From positions 181,332 through 245,331 of the forward strand of contig JAJYUZ010000002.1 of assembly GCA_021792255.1 (NCBI GenBank): DNA of 64,000 nt, read 5' to 3'. Below the pieces are notes generated by a model. The model was not told the DNA's origin, made no database searches, and worked only from the letters and a program-made list of their open reading frames with translations. Both the position numbers and the translations under genes were made by a program. Shown piece by piece: positions 1 through 8,122 of this stretch (position 1 is the stretch's first letter; every line of letters begins with the position of its first letter). This DNA comes from Thermoplasmata archaeon (GTDB lineage: Archaea > Thermoplasmatota > Thermoplasmata > Thermoplasmatales > GCA-001856825).

Positions 1-149
1 AAGGGAATGCCCATCGTAAGGTTAGGAACAAAGTGGCCATCCATTACGTCTAGATGAATCCACTTTACCCCAGATTGGACCGCCTTTTTTATGTCTCTTT
101 CAAGATTCAAGAGATCTGCGGCAAGTATCGAAGCAGACAACTCAGCCAT
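1..149 (-). CDS. rpe: Ribulose-phosphate 3-epimerase, N-terminal part (cut by window edge)
   Basis: Interconverts ribulose 5-phosphate and xylulose 5-phosphate in the non-oxidative pentose phosphate pathway. Only the first 49 residues lie in the window. They read as the start of the family's TIM barrel: a SASILAADLLNL strand-helix at residues 4-15, then the WIHLDVMDGHFVPN metal- and substrate-binding signature at about residues 31-44. The ATG at 147-149 is the natural start because the SASILAAD motif lies at the extreme N-terminus in this family. It is transcribed away from the Lrp regulator, so 150-240 carries both promoters. The remainder lies outside the window. Confidence 0.9.
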   Translation of the reverse strand, partial: MAELSASILAADLLNLERDIKKAVQSGVKWIHLDVMDGHFVPNLTMGIP

Positions 150-240
150 ATTCCTCAGAGTAGATTGTTTACGTGCCTAAAAAATATTTGATTTGGTGCC
201 TCACACAAAATTGCTAAATACCTTTTAAAAATCGACTATA

Positions 241-705
241 ATGAAAGGGGAATACGATTCTCTTGACATAAGAATCCTCAACGTATTACGAGAAGACGCT
301 ACGGTTGGATACAACGAAATATCGAGGAAGGTCAAATCTCCTGCTACGACAATCTTCCAGAGAGTCAAGAGGATGAAGGACCGAGAAATAATCAAGAAAA
401 TGGTCCCACTCATTGATCACGATAAACTCGATTACAAATTGACTGCATTCGTAACGGTTTCCATCAGTGACATAAAAGAGCTAGATAGGATCGCAAAAGA
501 GCTCTCAAGATTCGATGAGGTTCTGGAAGTACATCACACCTCTGGTGAGAGCGATCTTCTTCTCAAGATAAAGATCAGAGACAGTGGCGAGCTAAAGGAC
601 TTCGAAGTCGAAAAGGTCGGAGCAATAAAAGGAATAAGGGCCGTAGGGACGACTCTGAGTTTAGGAATATTCAAGGAAGAGTTTTCAGTAAAACTGCGTG
701 CTTAG
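241..705 (+). CDS. Lrp/AsnC-family transcriptional regulator
   Basis: DNA-binding regulator of 154 residues, the usual length for the family. An N-terminal winged helix-turn-helix (about residues 6-55, with the ARD-like opening LDIRILNVLREDA) precedes an AsnC/RAM effector-binding beta-alpha-beta domain (about 65-150). A TATA-like A/T-rich box at about 213-229 sits right before the ATG, suggesting a leaderless transcript. The stop codon directly abuts the start of an ABC transporter ATPase gene, so the three genes 241-2254 probably form one operon. The regulator may control the exporter, but the ligand cannot be predicted. Confidence 0.88.
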   Translation: MKGEYDSLDIRILNVLREDATVGYNEISRKVKSPATTIFQRVKRMKDREIIKKMVPLIDHDKLDYKLTAFVTVSISDIKELDRIAKELSRFDEVLEVHHTSGESDLLLKIKIRDSGELKDFEVEKVGAIKGIRAVGTTLSLGIFKEEFSVKLRA

Positions 706-1545
706 ATGATCGAAATACTTGGAATAAGCAAGAAGTACGATAGGCGCACCTATGCGCTCAACGAGATCAACGCATCTCTGAAGGAAAGAGTTACAACCGT
801 CATTGGAAGAAACGGAGCTGGGAAGACAACACTAATTCGCATTCTCTCAACTCAGTTAACTCCTACCTCAGGAACCGCAGTAATTGAAGGTTTGGACATT
901 CTTAAGGAAACGAAAAAAGTGAGACAAATAATAAGCAGCATCCCTCAGGAGTCACAACTCATCGGTATTCTCTCTCCTCTGGAACAAATGCAACTCTACC
1001 TGATGGCAAGGGGATTTTCTTCTTCTCAGGCGAAGGAAGAATCGAAATATGCACTGGATGAACTGGAGATGTATGCATACAGAAATGCACCATCGGACAC
1101 CCTATCGGGCGGAATGAAGAGGAAAGTGTTTGTGGCGATGGCCCTTGCTTCTAAAGCACCGATAATATTTCTCGATGAACCGACAACTGGTCTCGATCCT
1201 CTGTCTAGAATAGAAGTATGGTCAGCAATCAAGAGGCTATCCTCAAAAATTATTCTCACGACTCACTATATGGAAGAAGCGCAGGAACTTTCGAACGAGG
1301 TCATGGTGATCGACCAGGGCAATATTATGACTCACGGAACCATCGAAAGTCTCCTTTCAGCATTCAACGGCATGATGAGGGCAGAAAAACTGGATGGAGC
1401 AGAGTACGACATAAAAATTGCCAACGTGGCAATCAAGTATATCGGAAAGGAGAGAGTTGACGAGTTTGTCAAGAAGGGCTACGATATCAAGAGGGTAAAT
1501 CTCGACGATATCTTTCTGTCAAGGGGGGAAATACTTGAATCCTAA
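706..1545 (+). CDS. ABC transporter ATP-binding protein (ABC-2 type exporter)
   Basis: Cytoplasmic ATPase subunit that powers the membrane protein encoded next. Visible motifs are Walker A GRNGAGKTT at residues 34-42, the ABC signature LSGGM at 133-137, Walker B IIFLDEP at 153-159 and the switch histidine in LTTHYMEE (H187). The last 60 residues form a C-terminal extension common in drug/lipid-export ATPases of the CcmA/NatA class. The ATG follows the regulator's stop codon with no gap, and the 3' end overlaps the permease gene by 11 bases, pointing to translational coupling. Substrate unknown. Confidence 0.92.
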   Translation: MIEILGISKKYDRRTYALNEINASLKERVTTVIGRNGAGKTTLIRILSTQLTPTSGTAVIEGLDILKETKKVRQIISSIPQESQLIGILSPLEQMQLYLMARGFSSSQAKEESKYALDELEMYAYRNAPSDTLSGGMKRKVFVAMALASKAPIIFLDEPTTGLDPLSRIEVWSAIKRLSSKIILTTHYMEEAQELSNEVMVIDQGNIMTHGTIESLLSAFNGMMRAEKLDGAEYDIKIANVAIKYIGKERVDEFVKKGYDIKRVNLDDIFLSRGEILES

Positions 1546-2254
1546 ATTCATACTTTATTTCGCTTGGTATTATGGATTCTATGTCATTCTGAGGGGGGCC
1601 TCTTATCTACTTGCATCTCTTTCACTTCCCCTTGCTCTCCTGTTCATGGTCACGATCTTCACTCACGGAACCTTGATAGCTTTCGCAATCGCGGGTGGCC
1701 CAATAGCAATAGTCGCTGCCAACAGCATTAACGGAGCTGGGGATGCAGCTTTCTTCAGGATCCAGATAAGGATTCAGGACTTGTTCGTCGCAACAAGCAT
1801 CACTTCTCAGGATTACATGTTTGCCCTTTCGATGAGCTATCTGGTATTCTCACTTCCGGGCATCGTTCTGTATGCGATTCTTGGGGCTTATTTCAAAGTA
1901 TTCTCTCTTTCTTCACTTCTTCCAATCGTCGGAGTTCTAGTGCTCTTGACTCTCACTATTTCGAACCTTTCATTCATCATCGCAGGTCTGCTGAAGCACA
2001 TCAGAAACGTCTGGGGAATTACTGCAATACTTTCTATCATAATGACAGTTCTTCCTCCAACGTTCTACCCCTATACCTTCCTCCCCCAAGGGGTGATCTA
2101 TATCCTCTCCGTTTCGCCGGTCACTCCGGCTGCAGTACTAATCCAAGGGATAGTTGGACTTGAGCCAATGCAGTTTTCGATGATTTTCATCCTTTTCACA
2201 GAGACCATACTATTCACCCTTCTTGGAAGAAAATTTATACGTTGGAGGGAATAG
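1535..2254 (+). CDS. ABC-2 type transporter membrane protein
   Basis: Hydrophobic 239-residue protein with about six predicted membrane spans, the partner of the ATPase encoded just upstream. The proposed start is a TTG within the last codons of the ATPase gene, placed by the frame and by the first hydrophobic helix that follows. The downstream arrangement of helices (a long central pair around residues 85-160 and a final helix near 215-235) fits the ABC-2 export fold. It has no large extracellular domain. Drug, lipid or glycolipid export are all possible; sequence alone does not decide. Confidence 0.85.
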   Translation: MNPKFILYFAWYYGFYVILRGASYLLASLSLPLALLFMVTIFTHGTLIAFAIAGGPIAIVAANSINGAGDAAFFRIQIRIQDLFVATSITSQDYMFALSMSYLVFSLPGIVLYAILGAYFKVFSLSSLLPIVGVLVLLTLTISNLSFIIAGLLKHIRNVWGITAILSIIMTVLPPTFYPYTFLPQGVIYILSVSPVTPAAVLIQGIVGLEPMQFSMIFILFTETILFTLLGRKFIRWRE

Positions 2255-2288
2255 TATCTTTAGAAAAGAATGTACAGAAACTGCCTAG

Positions 2289-2751
2289 ATGTCGATGAAA
2301 ATGACTAATTTTGAAGAGATAGAGGAGATCCACTCTATATTTGTGCTAAACTCGAAGGAAAGGCAGAATGGGCAGTAGATGGGAGCACTGCTCTCAGGCT
2401 ATACGGGATGAAAGTAGAACCACACGATTTAGATGCCCTTACTGACAAGGCTGGAGCGGAGAAGATTGCCCACATTCTTAGAGAGTATATGGAAAAACCT
2501 TTAAGCTATGGGGAGACGCAGAAATACAGGTCACACCTTTGTGTTCTCAAAGTAAGAGGAGTTAAAGTTGAGATTATGGGTGACCTTCAATCGTACAGAA
2601 ATGGAAAGTGGACAGAAATCCAGAATCCTCGATCGACAGGTATTAAGTTCGTGTCTCTCCGGGAAGAGAAATTCCGGTAGTGCCGTTAGAGTACCTGAAA
2701 TCCACTGGTTATTTCAAGGAAAGATTGTCCCGTGAAAAACTTAAACGATAA
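2289..2751 (+). pseudogene. Nucleotidyltransferase-like gene broken by two frameshifts
   Basis: Three reading frames in succession rebuild one MNT/AbiEii-like nucleotidyltransferase of about 150 residues. The N-terminus MSMKMTNFEEIEEIHSIF starts at 2289. The core, with EWAVDGSTALRLYG followed by EPHDLDALTD (the usual strand with small residues, then the paired-Asp region), runs from about 2340 to 2670. The tail IPVVPLEYLKSTGYF runs from 2671 to the TAA at 2749-2751. Each junction is a -1 shift, one near 2336-2342 and one near 2665-2671. Either the gene is decaying or the assembly has two one-base errors. It lies between the ABC operon and the SRP RNA. Confidence 0.72.
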
Positions 2752-2752
2752 G

Positions 2753-2766
2753 TTTATCTTAAAAAG
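2753..2766 (+). promoter_or_regulatory. TATA-like box of the SRP RNA gene
   Basis: An A/T-rich tract, TTTATCTTAAAAAG, ends about 13 bases before the predicted 5' end of the 7S RNA at 2779. Its centre is about 20-25 bases upstream, the spacing expected for an archaeal TATA box. Confidence 0.55.
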
Positions 2767-2778
2767 TTGATAAGTAGC

Positions 2779-3087
2779 ATGCCGGGCTGGCCAGGAGGGT
2801 AGGCGTCTCTTGTTACCCGAAACCGTCTATACGCGGGGGCGACAGCCGATATAGAAGGCAACCTTGAGGATGTGAACCCTTGATGTTCGGCGAAACTCTG
2901 TCCCATCAGATCTAGGTTGTATACATCTCACCCGGAGGGGAGAGGGGTATGCGTCATCACGGGAATCCGCCAGGACCGGAAGGGAGCAACGGTTACGTGG
3001 ACCGCAGATGCCGGTGGGGGAACGGAGCGGAGGACTGACGGGGCAGCCGCATCTTTCAATCGCCCTTTGGTGTCGGTGGCCCGGCAT
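2779..3087 (+). ncRNA. Signal recognition particle 7S RNA
   Basis: RNA core of the archaeal signal recognition particle, which scaffolds SRP19 and SRP54 for membrane targeting. The apical helix 8 region at about 2966-2994 contains the hallmark CCAGGACCGGAAGGGAGCA, with its asymmetric loop and GGAA tetraloop. The ends pair: ATGCCGGGC at 2779-2787 is the exact complement of GCCCGGCAT at 3079-3087, forming the closing helix. The length, about 309 bases, matches archaeal 7S RNAs. No plausible protein frame explains this G/C-rich stretch in an A/T-rich neighbourhood. The ends are estimated from the pairing. Confidence 0.93.
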
Positions 3088-3237
3088 CTGACATTTGCAG
3101 AGGCTCGATGGTTTTAATATTCAACGAAAGGATGTAATGAGCGTACGTGAATGTTCAACAAGAGAGCGTGAACGTAAGCATTCTGAAGGCCGACAAAACA
3201 AGCTTAATTATTAATATTCATAGAAAATTAAGACACG

Positions 3238-4341
3238 TTGAGAGATAAAAAGACGATTCACGACTCTATCTACGGCTCAATAGAACTCGACGAAAGCGTA
3301 GCAAGCATAGCTGAGACAAAAGAGTTCCAGAGGATGAATACTATCAAGCAGCTGGGTTTCACCTACCTCGTCTTCCCTGGAGCAACTCATACTCGTTTTG
3401 AACACTCTCTGGGTACCTATTATCTTGCCAAGGAAGCCTCAGGCAGGCTTGGACTGAAGGGGAAAGATGCCACCGATGTCTCCCTTGCCGGTCTGCTCCA
3501 CGACATTGGACACTCGCCATTTTCACACTCCTTGGAAGAAGCAATGGGCAAGCTGTACGGAAAGGATCATTTAGACGTTACCATTGACATCATAGAAGGC
3601 AAGACCCCGGAAAACGAACTGAGCGATATCTTAGGGAGTCATAAGAAGAGTGTTGTTGAAATATTGAAAGGAAGGAAGGGAGTTCTAAGCAGACTGATTT
3701 CAGGAAATGGAGATGTCGACCAGATTGACTATCTTGCAAGAGATTCGTACTACACTGGTGTGGCGCTTGGCGCAGTAGACATTCCAAGAATATTGAGGGT
3801 CCTGTCCATCTATGACGGAGAGTTCTGTGTCGCAGAAAAGGGGCTTCCAGCCGTGGAGGGGCTGATGGTCGCAAGAATGTTGATGTACAGGACGGTCTAC
3901 AGACACAAGACTGCATTGATCACTTCTTCTCTCGCAAACGATGCTCTAGAACTCGTAAATCCCGACTATGAAGAATTCGTGGGATGGAATGACTGCGATT
4001 TCATGACCGAACTGAAGAGGAAGAGTCTAAAGACGTATGAAGCCATAAAACACAGAAGGATTCCGAAGGGTGTAGTAGTAAAGGAAGAGGAAACGAAATT
4101 CAGAGAACTTGTCGAAAAGTTAGAGGGAAATATTCTTTCATTCCAATATTTTAAGTCACCGTTCAAGAAAGAGGTTCTCAGTGTTCTAACAGACGATGGA
4201 ATCAGTCCCATTACAAAATTCTCTTCAATAATGTTATTCTTAGAAAGAGAGTTAGAGGGAGTGGGTTTGATCGTCTTTGAAAATGACAAAGAGAAGAAGA
4301 TCAAGGATCTACTAGGGAAACGGAACATTCCTTTTCAATAG
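3238..4341 (+). CDS. HD-domain phosphohydrolase (dNTPase/SAMHD1-like)
   Basis: Metal-dependent phosphohydrolase of 367 residues. The HD signature is intact: the first His in RFEHSLGTYYLAKEA (H56), the HD pair in LLHDIGHSPFSHSLE (residues 88-89) and the distal Asp in DVDQIDYLARDSYYTGV (about residue 160). This arrangement is typical of the archaeal/bacterial dNTP triphosphohydrolase-like family, which lowers or balances nucleotide pools. The start is a TTG at 3238. An A/T-rich box (TTAATTATTAATATTC) about 25 bases upstream supports a near-leaderless start. Actual substrate unproven. Confidence 0.88.
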   Translation: MRDKKTIHDSIYGSIELDESVASIAETKEFQRMNTIKQLGFTYLVFPGATHTRFEHSLGTYYLAKEASGRLGLKGKDATDVSLAGLLHDIGHSPFSHSLEEAMGKLYGKDHLDVTIDIIEGKTPENELSDILGSHKKSVVEILKGRKGVLSRLISGNGDVDQIDYLARDSYYTGVALGAVDIPRILRVLSIYDGEFCVAEKGLPAVEGLMVARMLMYRTVYRHKTALITSSLANDALELVNPDYEEFVGWNDCDFMTELKRKSLKTYEAIKHRRIPKGVVVKEEETKFRELVEKLEGNILSFQYFKSPFKKEVLSVLTDDGISPITKFSSIMLFLERELEGVGLIVFENDKEKKIKDLLGKRNIPFQ

Positions 4342-4373
4342 CAAAGAATTATAGAATATCATCATTTATTAGT

Positions 4374-4934
4374 ATGCTTCAGGCTGTAGGTAAAAGAGCT
4401 ATGGATTTTGTAAAGAGAGATCCCCTTACCTACAGCTCGTTTCCCGACAAGGAAATGTATCTAAGCTTTCTGCCAGAGATTTCGGGCGGGGAAGAAAATT
4501 CGCTGATCGAATCAATGAACAATTTCCTGATTCTTCTGTTCCCGATGGGAGTCGAGTTTGCTGAGAACGTCGTGCAGAGTCAGGCCATCCTAAACAGAAT
4601 GGAGAGAAGGCATTCTAAGATAGTCTTACTGGACGACGAGATGAGAAAATTTCCGAACTACGCCTTTTCAAAATTAATTGAATTCAGGGACCATCTCATC
4701 TATCTCCTCTACATGGCATATTCACAAAAACAATCTCTTTTCCTCGGAAGGGACGCGTTAGGAATGAGCTATGCAAAGATCAAGTACGACCCCTTTTCCA
4801 CCATAGAAACGGTGAGGGGAAATCCTTGGTACACACCTGGAAAGGAGGAAGTCTTTTCGTTTTCTAAATACGAATCGGGGCACATCGTAACCCCTGACCT
4901 AGGGGAAGTATTTGCAGTTACGTTCAAAGAATGA
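4374..4934 (+). CDS. Uncharacterised 186-residue protein
   Basis: No recognisable family. It is a soluble, mostly helical-looking protein with no signal peptide and no obvious metal or nucleotide motif. Residues 1-100 are rich in Leu, Glu and Arg, and the C-terminal third is rich in aromatic and Gly/Pro residues. It lies 32 bases after the HD hydrolase and 58 before pepQ on the same strand, so co-transcription with either is possible. Codon use resembles its neighbours and the frame is uninterrupted, so it is probably a real gene, perhaps restricted to Thermoplasmata. Confidence 0.6.
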   Translation: MLQAVGKRAMDFVKRDPLTYSSFPDKEMYLSFLPEISGGEENSLIESMNNFLILLFPMGVEFAENVVQSQAILNRMERRHSKIVLLDDEMRKFPNYAFSKLIEFRDHLIYLLYMAYSQKQSLFLGRDALGMSYAKIKYDPFSTIETVRGNPWYTPGKEEVFSFSKYESGHIVTPDLGEVFAVTFKE

Positions 4935-4992
4935 AATATTAAGATTAGAAGAATCGGAGAAAATTAGATTAATTAATTAAGTTTCAGGACGT

Positions 4993-6069
4993 ATGGACGT
5001 AGAGAAGCTGTTTGATCTTAACCAGAATATCGAAGGAATCCTTATTTACAACAACGGCGAATCGTGTAACGACCCATCGTTCTTTTATTTTACACAACTA
5101 ACAAGAGGACTGTTCGAGGGTTCGTACGTATTTCTTACTCGCAGGAATCTGAAAGTCATAACTACTCAGCTCGAGGAAGAGACCGCGAGATCTGAGGATC
5201 TCGACGTTGAAGTTTTCTCCTCTGGAAAACAGAGAGATGAACTGCTCAGGGAAGTCACCAAAGGAATAACTTTTCTGGGGATCAACTACTCAGGGCTTTC
5301 CCACGCAGATTATCTATCTTTAAAGGACAGGTTACAGAACAAGGAGCTGGTAGATGTAGGAGAATCCATCTCCAGCCTGAGACAGATAAAATCAGAACGG
5401 GAGATTTCTAAATTGAAAGAAGCCGCTAGAATCGTTTCACAGGTGGGGAAGGACATACCAGGAATGCTTAAAGAAGGCATGACGGAAGGAGAACTAGCGT
5501 CAAAAGTAAATTATGAAATGATGAGGAACGGTGCTTCTGCTCCCAGTTTTGATACAATCGCTGCATTTGGTCCAGATTCGGCAGAACCCCATTTTTCTGG
5601 TGGAAATCGCAAGCTGAAGAAGGGAGATGTTGTACTTGTTGACTTTGGAGCAAAATATCAGAGATACTGCTCCGACATGACGAGAACGTACTTCTTCGGT
5701 AAGCCTGACAGAGAAATGCAGGACATGTATGAAACCGTGCTCAGAGCACAGGAAATGGGTATCAAGGCCGTTAGGAGTGGAGAAAACGGAAAGACCGTAG
5801 ATGGAGCGTCTAGAGACGTCATAGACTCATCCAAATTTAAGGGAAGATTCATACACGGACTCGGACACGGAGTTGGACTGAACGTTCACGATCATCCCGC
5901 ACTCAGTCCACTTAACGACTTCTTCCTGAAGGAAAATATGGTGGTGACGGTTGAACCCGGAGTGTACATCCCAAAGAAAGGTGGGGTCAGGATAGAGGAC
6001 GATGTCGTTGTCACCAAAGACGGTTGCCAGGTCATCACTACAGCTCCTAAAGAACTACAAATAATATGA
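4993..6069 (+). CDS. pepQ: Xaa-Pro dipeptidase/aminopeptidase (M24 family)
   Basis: Cytoplasmic metallopeptidase that releases residues preceding proline. It has 358 residues: a creatinase-type N-terminal domain (about 1-125) and a pita-bread M24 domain (130-350). All five metal ligands are visible: D217 and D228 in VDFGAKYQRYCSDMTRTY, H292 in GLGHGVGLNVHD, E321 in EPGVY and E335 in RIEDD. The ATG at 4993 follows an A/T-rich stretch. The stop codon overlaps the start of priL by four bases (ATGA), so the two are probably co-translated although functionally unrelated. Confidence 0.92.
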   Translation: MDVEKLFDLNQNIEGILIYNNGESCNDPSFFYFTQLTRGLFEGSYVFLTRRNLKVITTQLEEETARSEDLDVEVFSSGKQRDELLREVTKGITFLGINYSGLSHADYLSLKDRLQNKELVDVGESISSLRQIKSEREISKLKEAARIVSQVGKDIPGMLKEGMTEGELASKVNYEMMRNGASAPSFDTIAAFGPDSAEPHFSGGNRKLKKGDVVLVDFGAKYQRYCSDMTRTYFFGKPDREMQDMYETVLRAQEMGIKAVRSGENGKTVDGASRDVIDSSKFKGRFIHGLGHGVGLNVHDHPALSPLNDFFLKENMVVTVEPGVYIPKKGGVRIEDDVVVTKDGCQVITTAPKELQII

Positions 6070-7103
6070 AGGAAGATGTCATAGAGAAGTATCCATTCCT
6101 CAGGAGAGGGCTCATTCAGTACCTTGGAGAAGGAATATCGGTCAAATCTTTCCTGGAAGAAAACGAATACTTCCTTCAGAAGTCGGCAGCCTTGCTCTAC
6201 AGCATTATGAACGGGGAAGAAGTGTCATTTCCTATCAACGGGGAAGAGCGGGTCAAGAATTACATCATAACGAAAATTATCCTCACTTACATCCGCGATT
6301 ATTTCATCTCCGCAAGGTATGCGATAAAAGAGAGAAAGGTGCTATATGATACTCTGGAAAAGGAGTCAGATATACGAAACCTCAAATCTGTGTCTCACGA
6401 ACTGAATGTGGAAATCGAAAAGCAGGATGACAGATATCTGATACCCATTCCATCGTTTTTGAGGAATGCAGTTGTATTCAATGACAAGGAACTCAAACTC
6501 TGCAATCAGGAGCTGAGAGAAGGGAACGTCGTCGCATCAAAGCACGTTCTCTCAAAAATAATCAGGGAGGCATTCTACAGAAAATACATGACTGAAGTGA
6601 ATGAGGTCGTGGAATTTCCACCTGATGTAGACAGGATGCTAAAGCCATACGTGAGTGAAGTTGTATCAAAAGGAAGAGAGATAAGACAGGAACTGGCAAA
6701 TATGGGACCTCTCAATGAAAAATCCTTCCCACCCTGTCTCGCAGAGATAATAGATCAGATGAAGAAAGGCGCAAACGTTTCCCACGCCGGACGCTTCTTT
6801 CTCGTTACTTTTCTTCACAGAATTGGCCTGCCAAACGATGAGATCTATAAGTATTTTGGAGAAGTTCCGGATTTTGCGGAAAGGATTACCAGGTACCAGA
6901 TAGAACACATTACAGGAACTGGGCGCGGTAGGGAATACAGTGTACCATCCTGTCAGACCCTCGGATCTCTCGGATTGTGTTACAAGGAGAGGGATCCACT
7001 CTGCAGTTCTGGGAAGATATCACACCCTCTTAGTTTCTATCGGACCAGGAATTTAGGTAATAGACCTGTAAGCAAGTCTGGCCCTGTAAAAAGAGTTGAT
7101 TAG
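6066..7103 (+). CDS. priL: DNA primase large subunit PriL
   Basis: Regulatory iron-sulphur subunit of archaeal primase; with PriS it starts RNA/DNA primers at replication forks. The C-terminal domain has the four conserved cluster cysteines: C224 (FPPC), C296 (YSVPSC), C305 (SLGLC) and C313 (DPLC). The flanking family motifs NVSHAGRFFLVTFL, FAERITRYQIEHI and the final ISHPLSFY are also present. Length (345 residues) is typical. It overlaps pepQ by four bases at its start, and its 3' end runs 51 bases into the convergent phospholipid-synthase gene. Confidence 0.93.
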   Translation: MKEDVIEKYPFLRRGLIQYLGEGISVKSFLEENEYFLQKSAALLYSIMNGEEVSFPINGEERVKNYIITKIILTYIRDYFISARYAIKERKVLYDTLEKESDIRNLKSVSHELNVEIEKQDDRYLIPIPSFLRNAVVFNDKELKLCNQELREGNVVASKHVLSKIIREAFYRKYMTEVNEVVEFPPDVDRMLKPYVSEVVSKGREIRQELANMGPLNEKSFPPCLAEIIDQMKKGANVSHAGRFFLVTFLHRIGLPNDEIYKYFGEVPDFAERITRYQIEHITGTGRGREYSVPSCQTLGSLGLCYKERDPLCSSGKISHPLSFYRTRNLGNRPVSKSGPVKRVD

Positions 7104-7646
7104 CCCCGATACCCCTAGGAACAGCAATGCCCAAGATGTGATGTAAAATCCAAACAATGTGATTCCGGTCGTAAAAATTTGCACTATGATCACTATCATG
7201 ATAATGACCAATCTATCTGCGCGTCCAGGAAATCCTGCGTATATCCTGTTCAAACCGACTGCTTGTGATTGTGTTCCGACATAACTGCTGAGGAAGGTAC
7301 CTGCTATGGCAATTATTCCAAAATATAAATTGCCAAACAAGCTGACCGTCATTCCGAATAGTATGATGAAATCGGAATATCTGTCCAAGAGGTGATCTAA
7401 GAAGTCACCCTTTTTTGATTCCTTCTTGAATTTCCTGGCTATCGCACCATCTAAAGCATCGAAGTATGATGAACTTCCCAGCAGAACAAATGAAATTATC
7501 AGGTACCCATAATAGTATGAAACAGCAAACAGAATTGCCAGGAGGAAGGAGATTATGGTGATAGAGTTGGGATTAACGCCTTTAAGTCTCGATGCCACTC
7601 CATCAATCAGGAAACCTGCTCTGCTCCTCATCTTATCTAGTACCAA
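7053..7646 (-). CDS. CDP-alcohol phosphatidyltransferase (archaetidylinositol-phosphate synthase type)
   Basis: Membrane enzyme joining a CDP-activated archaeal lipid to an alcohol head group, most likely inositol phosphate. The family signature is complete: D63, D66-G67, A70-R71, G80, D84 and D88 in DALDGAIARKFK...GDFLDHLLD. About six membrane helices fill the 197 residues. It is the last gene of a compact operon (tRNA methyltransferase, uppS, tiaS, adenylate kinase, this gene) and overlaps the kinase gene by 10 bases. Head-group specificity is inferred from archaeal relatives and not shown by the sequence. Confidence 0.85.
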   Translation of the reverse strand: MVLDKMRSRAGFLIDGVASRLKGVNPNSITIISFLLAILFAVSYYYGYLIISFVLLGSSSYFDALDGAIARKFKKESKKGDFLDHLLDRYSDFIILFGMTVSLFGNLYFGIIAIAGTFLSSYVGTQSQAVGLNRIYAGFPGRADRLVIIMIVIIVQIFTTGITLFGFYITSWALLFLGVSGLINSFYRARLAYRSIT

Positions 7647-8122
7647 TTTAATATCTCCTCGGTCAGGTCGATTTTCACCCTCTTAGAATCTTTCCCTTTA
7701 ATTACATTTTCTATAAAGTCTGCCGTCTCCTCCAAACTAGTATTCAATATTTCTGCGGTTTTTCCAGGATGGAGTCTTTCCGCCTCTACTCCAATAAGGT
7801 CTATCGCCTCGCTCTCAACGTTGTCCATGATTTTTGAATTCGAATACCCCCTCTTCTTCAATCTTTCTTCCAGTTCTTTCAGATGAGACCTAATCACCAC
7901 CACGGTTTCGCAGTCCGCATAGTGTGAAAGATGTCCAAAGTAGATTCCATCCTTTCTGATTTTCCTCAGGCACTTTTCATCAACAATCTTTTCTCCGTCT
8001 TTGATCTCAACAACACATTCACCAATCAAGTTATCGAACTCCAGTGCCTTATAACCTCTATCACTAATCTCACTCATTACTGTCGACTTTCCGACACCAG
8101 GAGTGCCCGTTATGCAGATCAT
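7637..8122 (-). CDS. Adenylate kinase-like NTPase (AK6/Fap7 type)
   Basis: Small P-loop kinase of 161 residues with GTPGVGKST at residues 6-14 and a following EFDNLIGE segment. It fits the archaeal AK6/Fap7 family, which combines adenylate kinase activity with a role in maturing the small ribosomal subunit. It starts with ATG, overlaps tiaS by four bases (ATGA) and overlaps the downstream lipid-synthase gene by 10 bases, so the operon is translationally coupled. A general nucleotide-kinase role cannot be excluded. Confidence 0.85.
   Translation of the reverse strand: MICITGTPGVGKSTVMSEISDRGYKALEFDNLIGECVVEIKDGEKIVDEKCLRKIRKDGIYFGHLSHYADCETVVVIRSHLKELEERLKKRGYSNSKIMDNVESEAIDLIGVEAERLHPGKTAEILNTSLEETADFIENVIKGKDSKRVKIDLTEEILNWY

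Noticed and set aside
2827..3117. Protein frames on both strands across the SRP RNA.
   Set aside because: The region has the complete 7S RNA signature and paired ends; the frames are by-products of its high G/C content.
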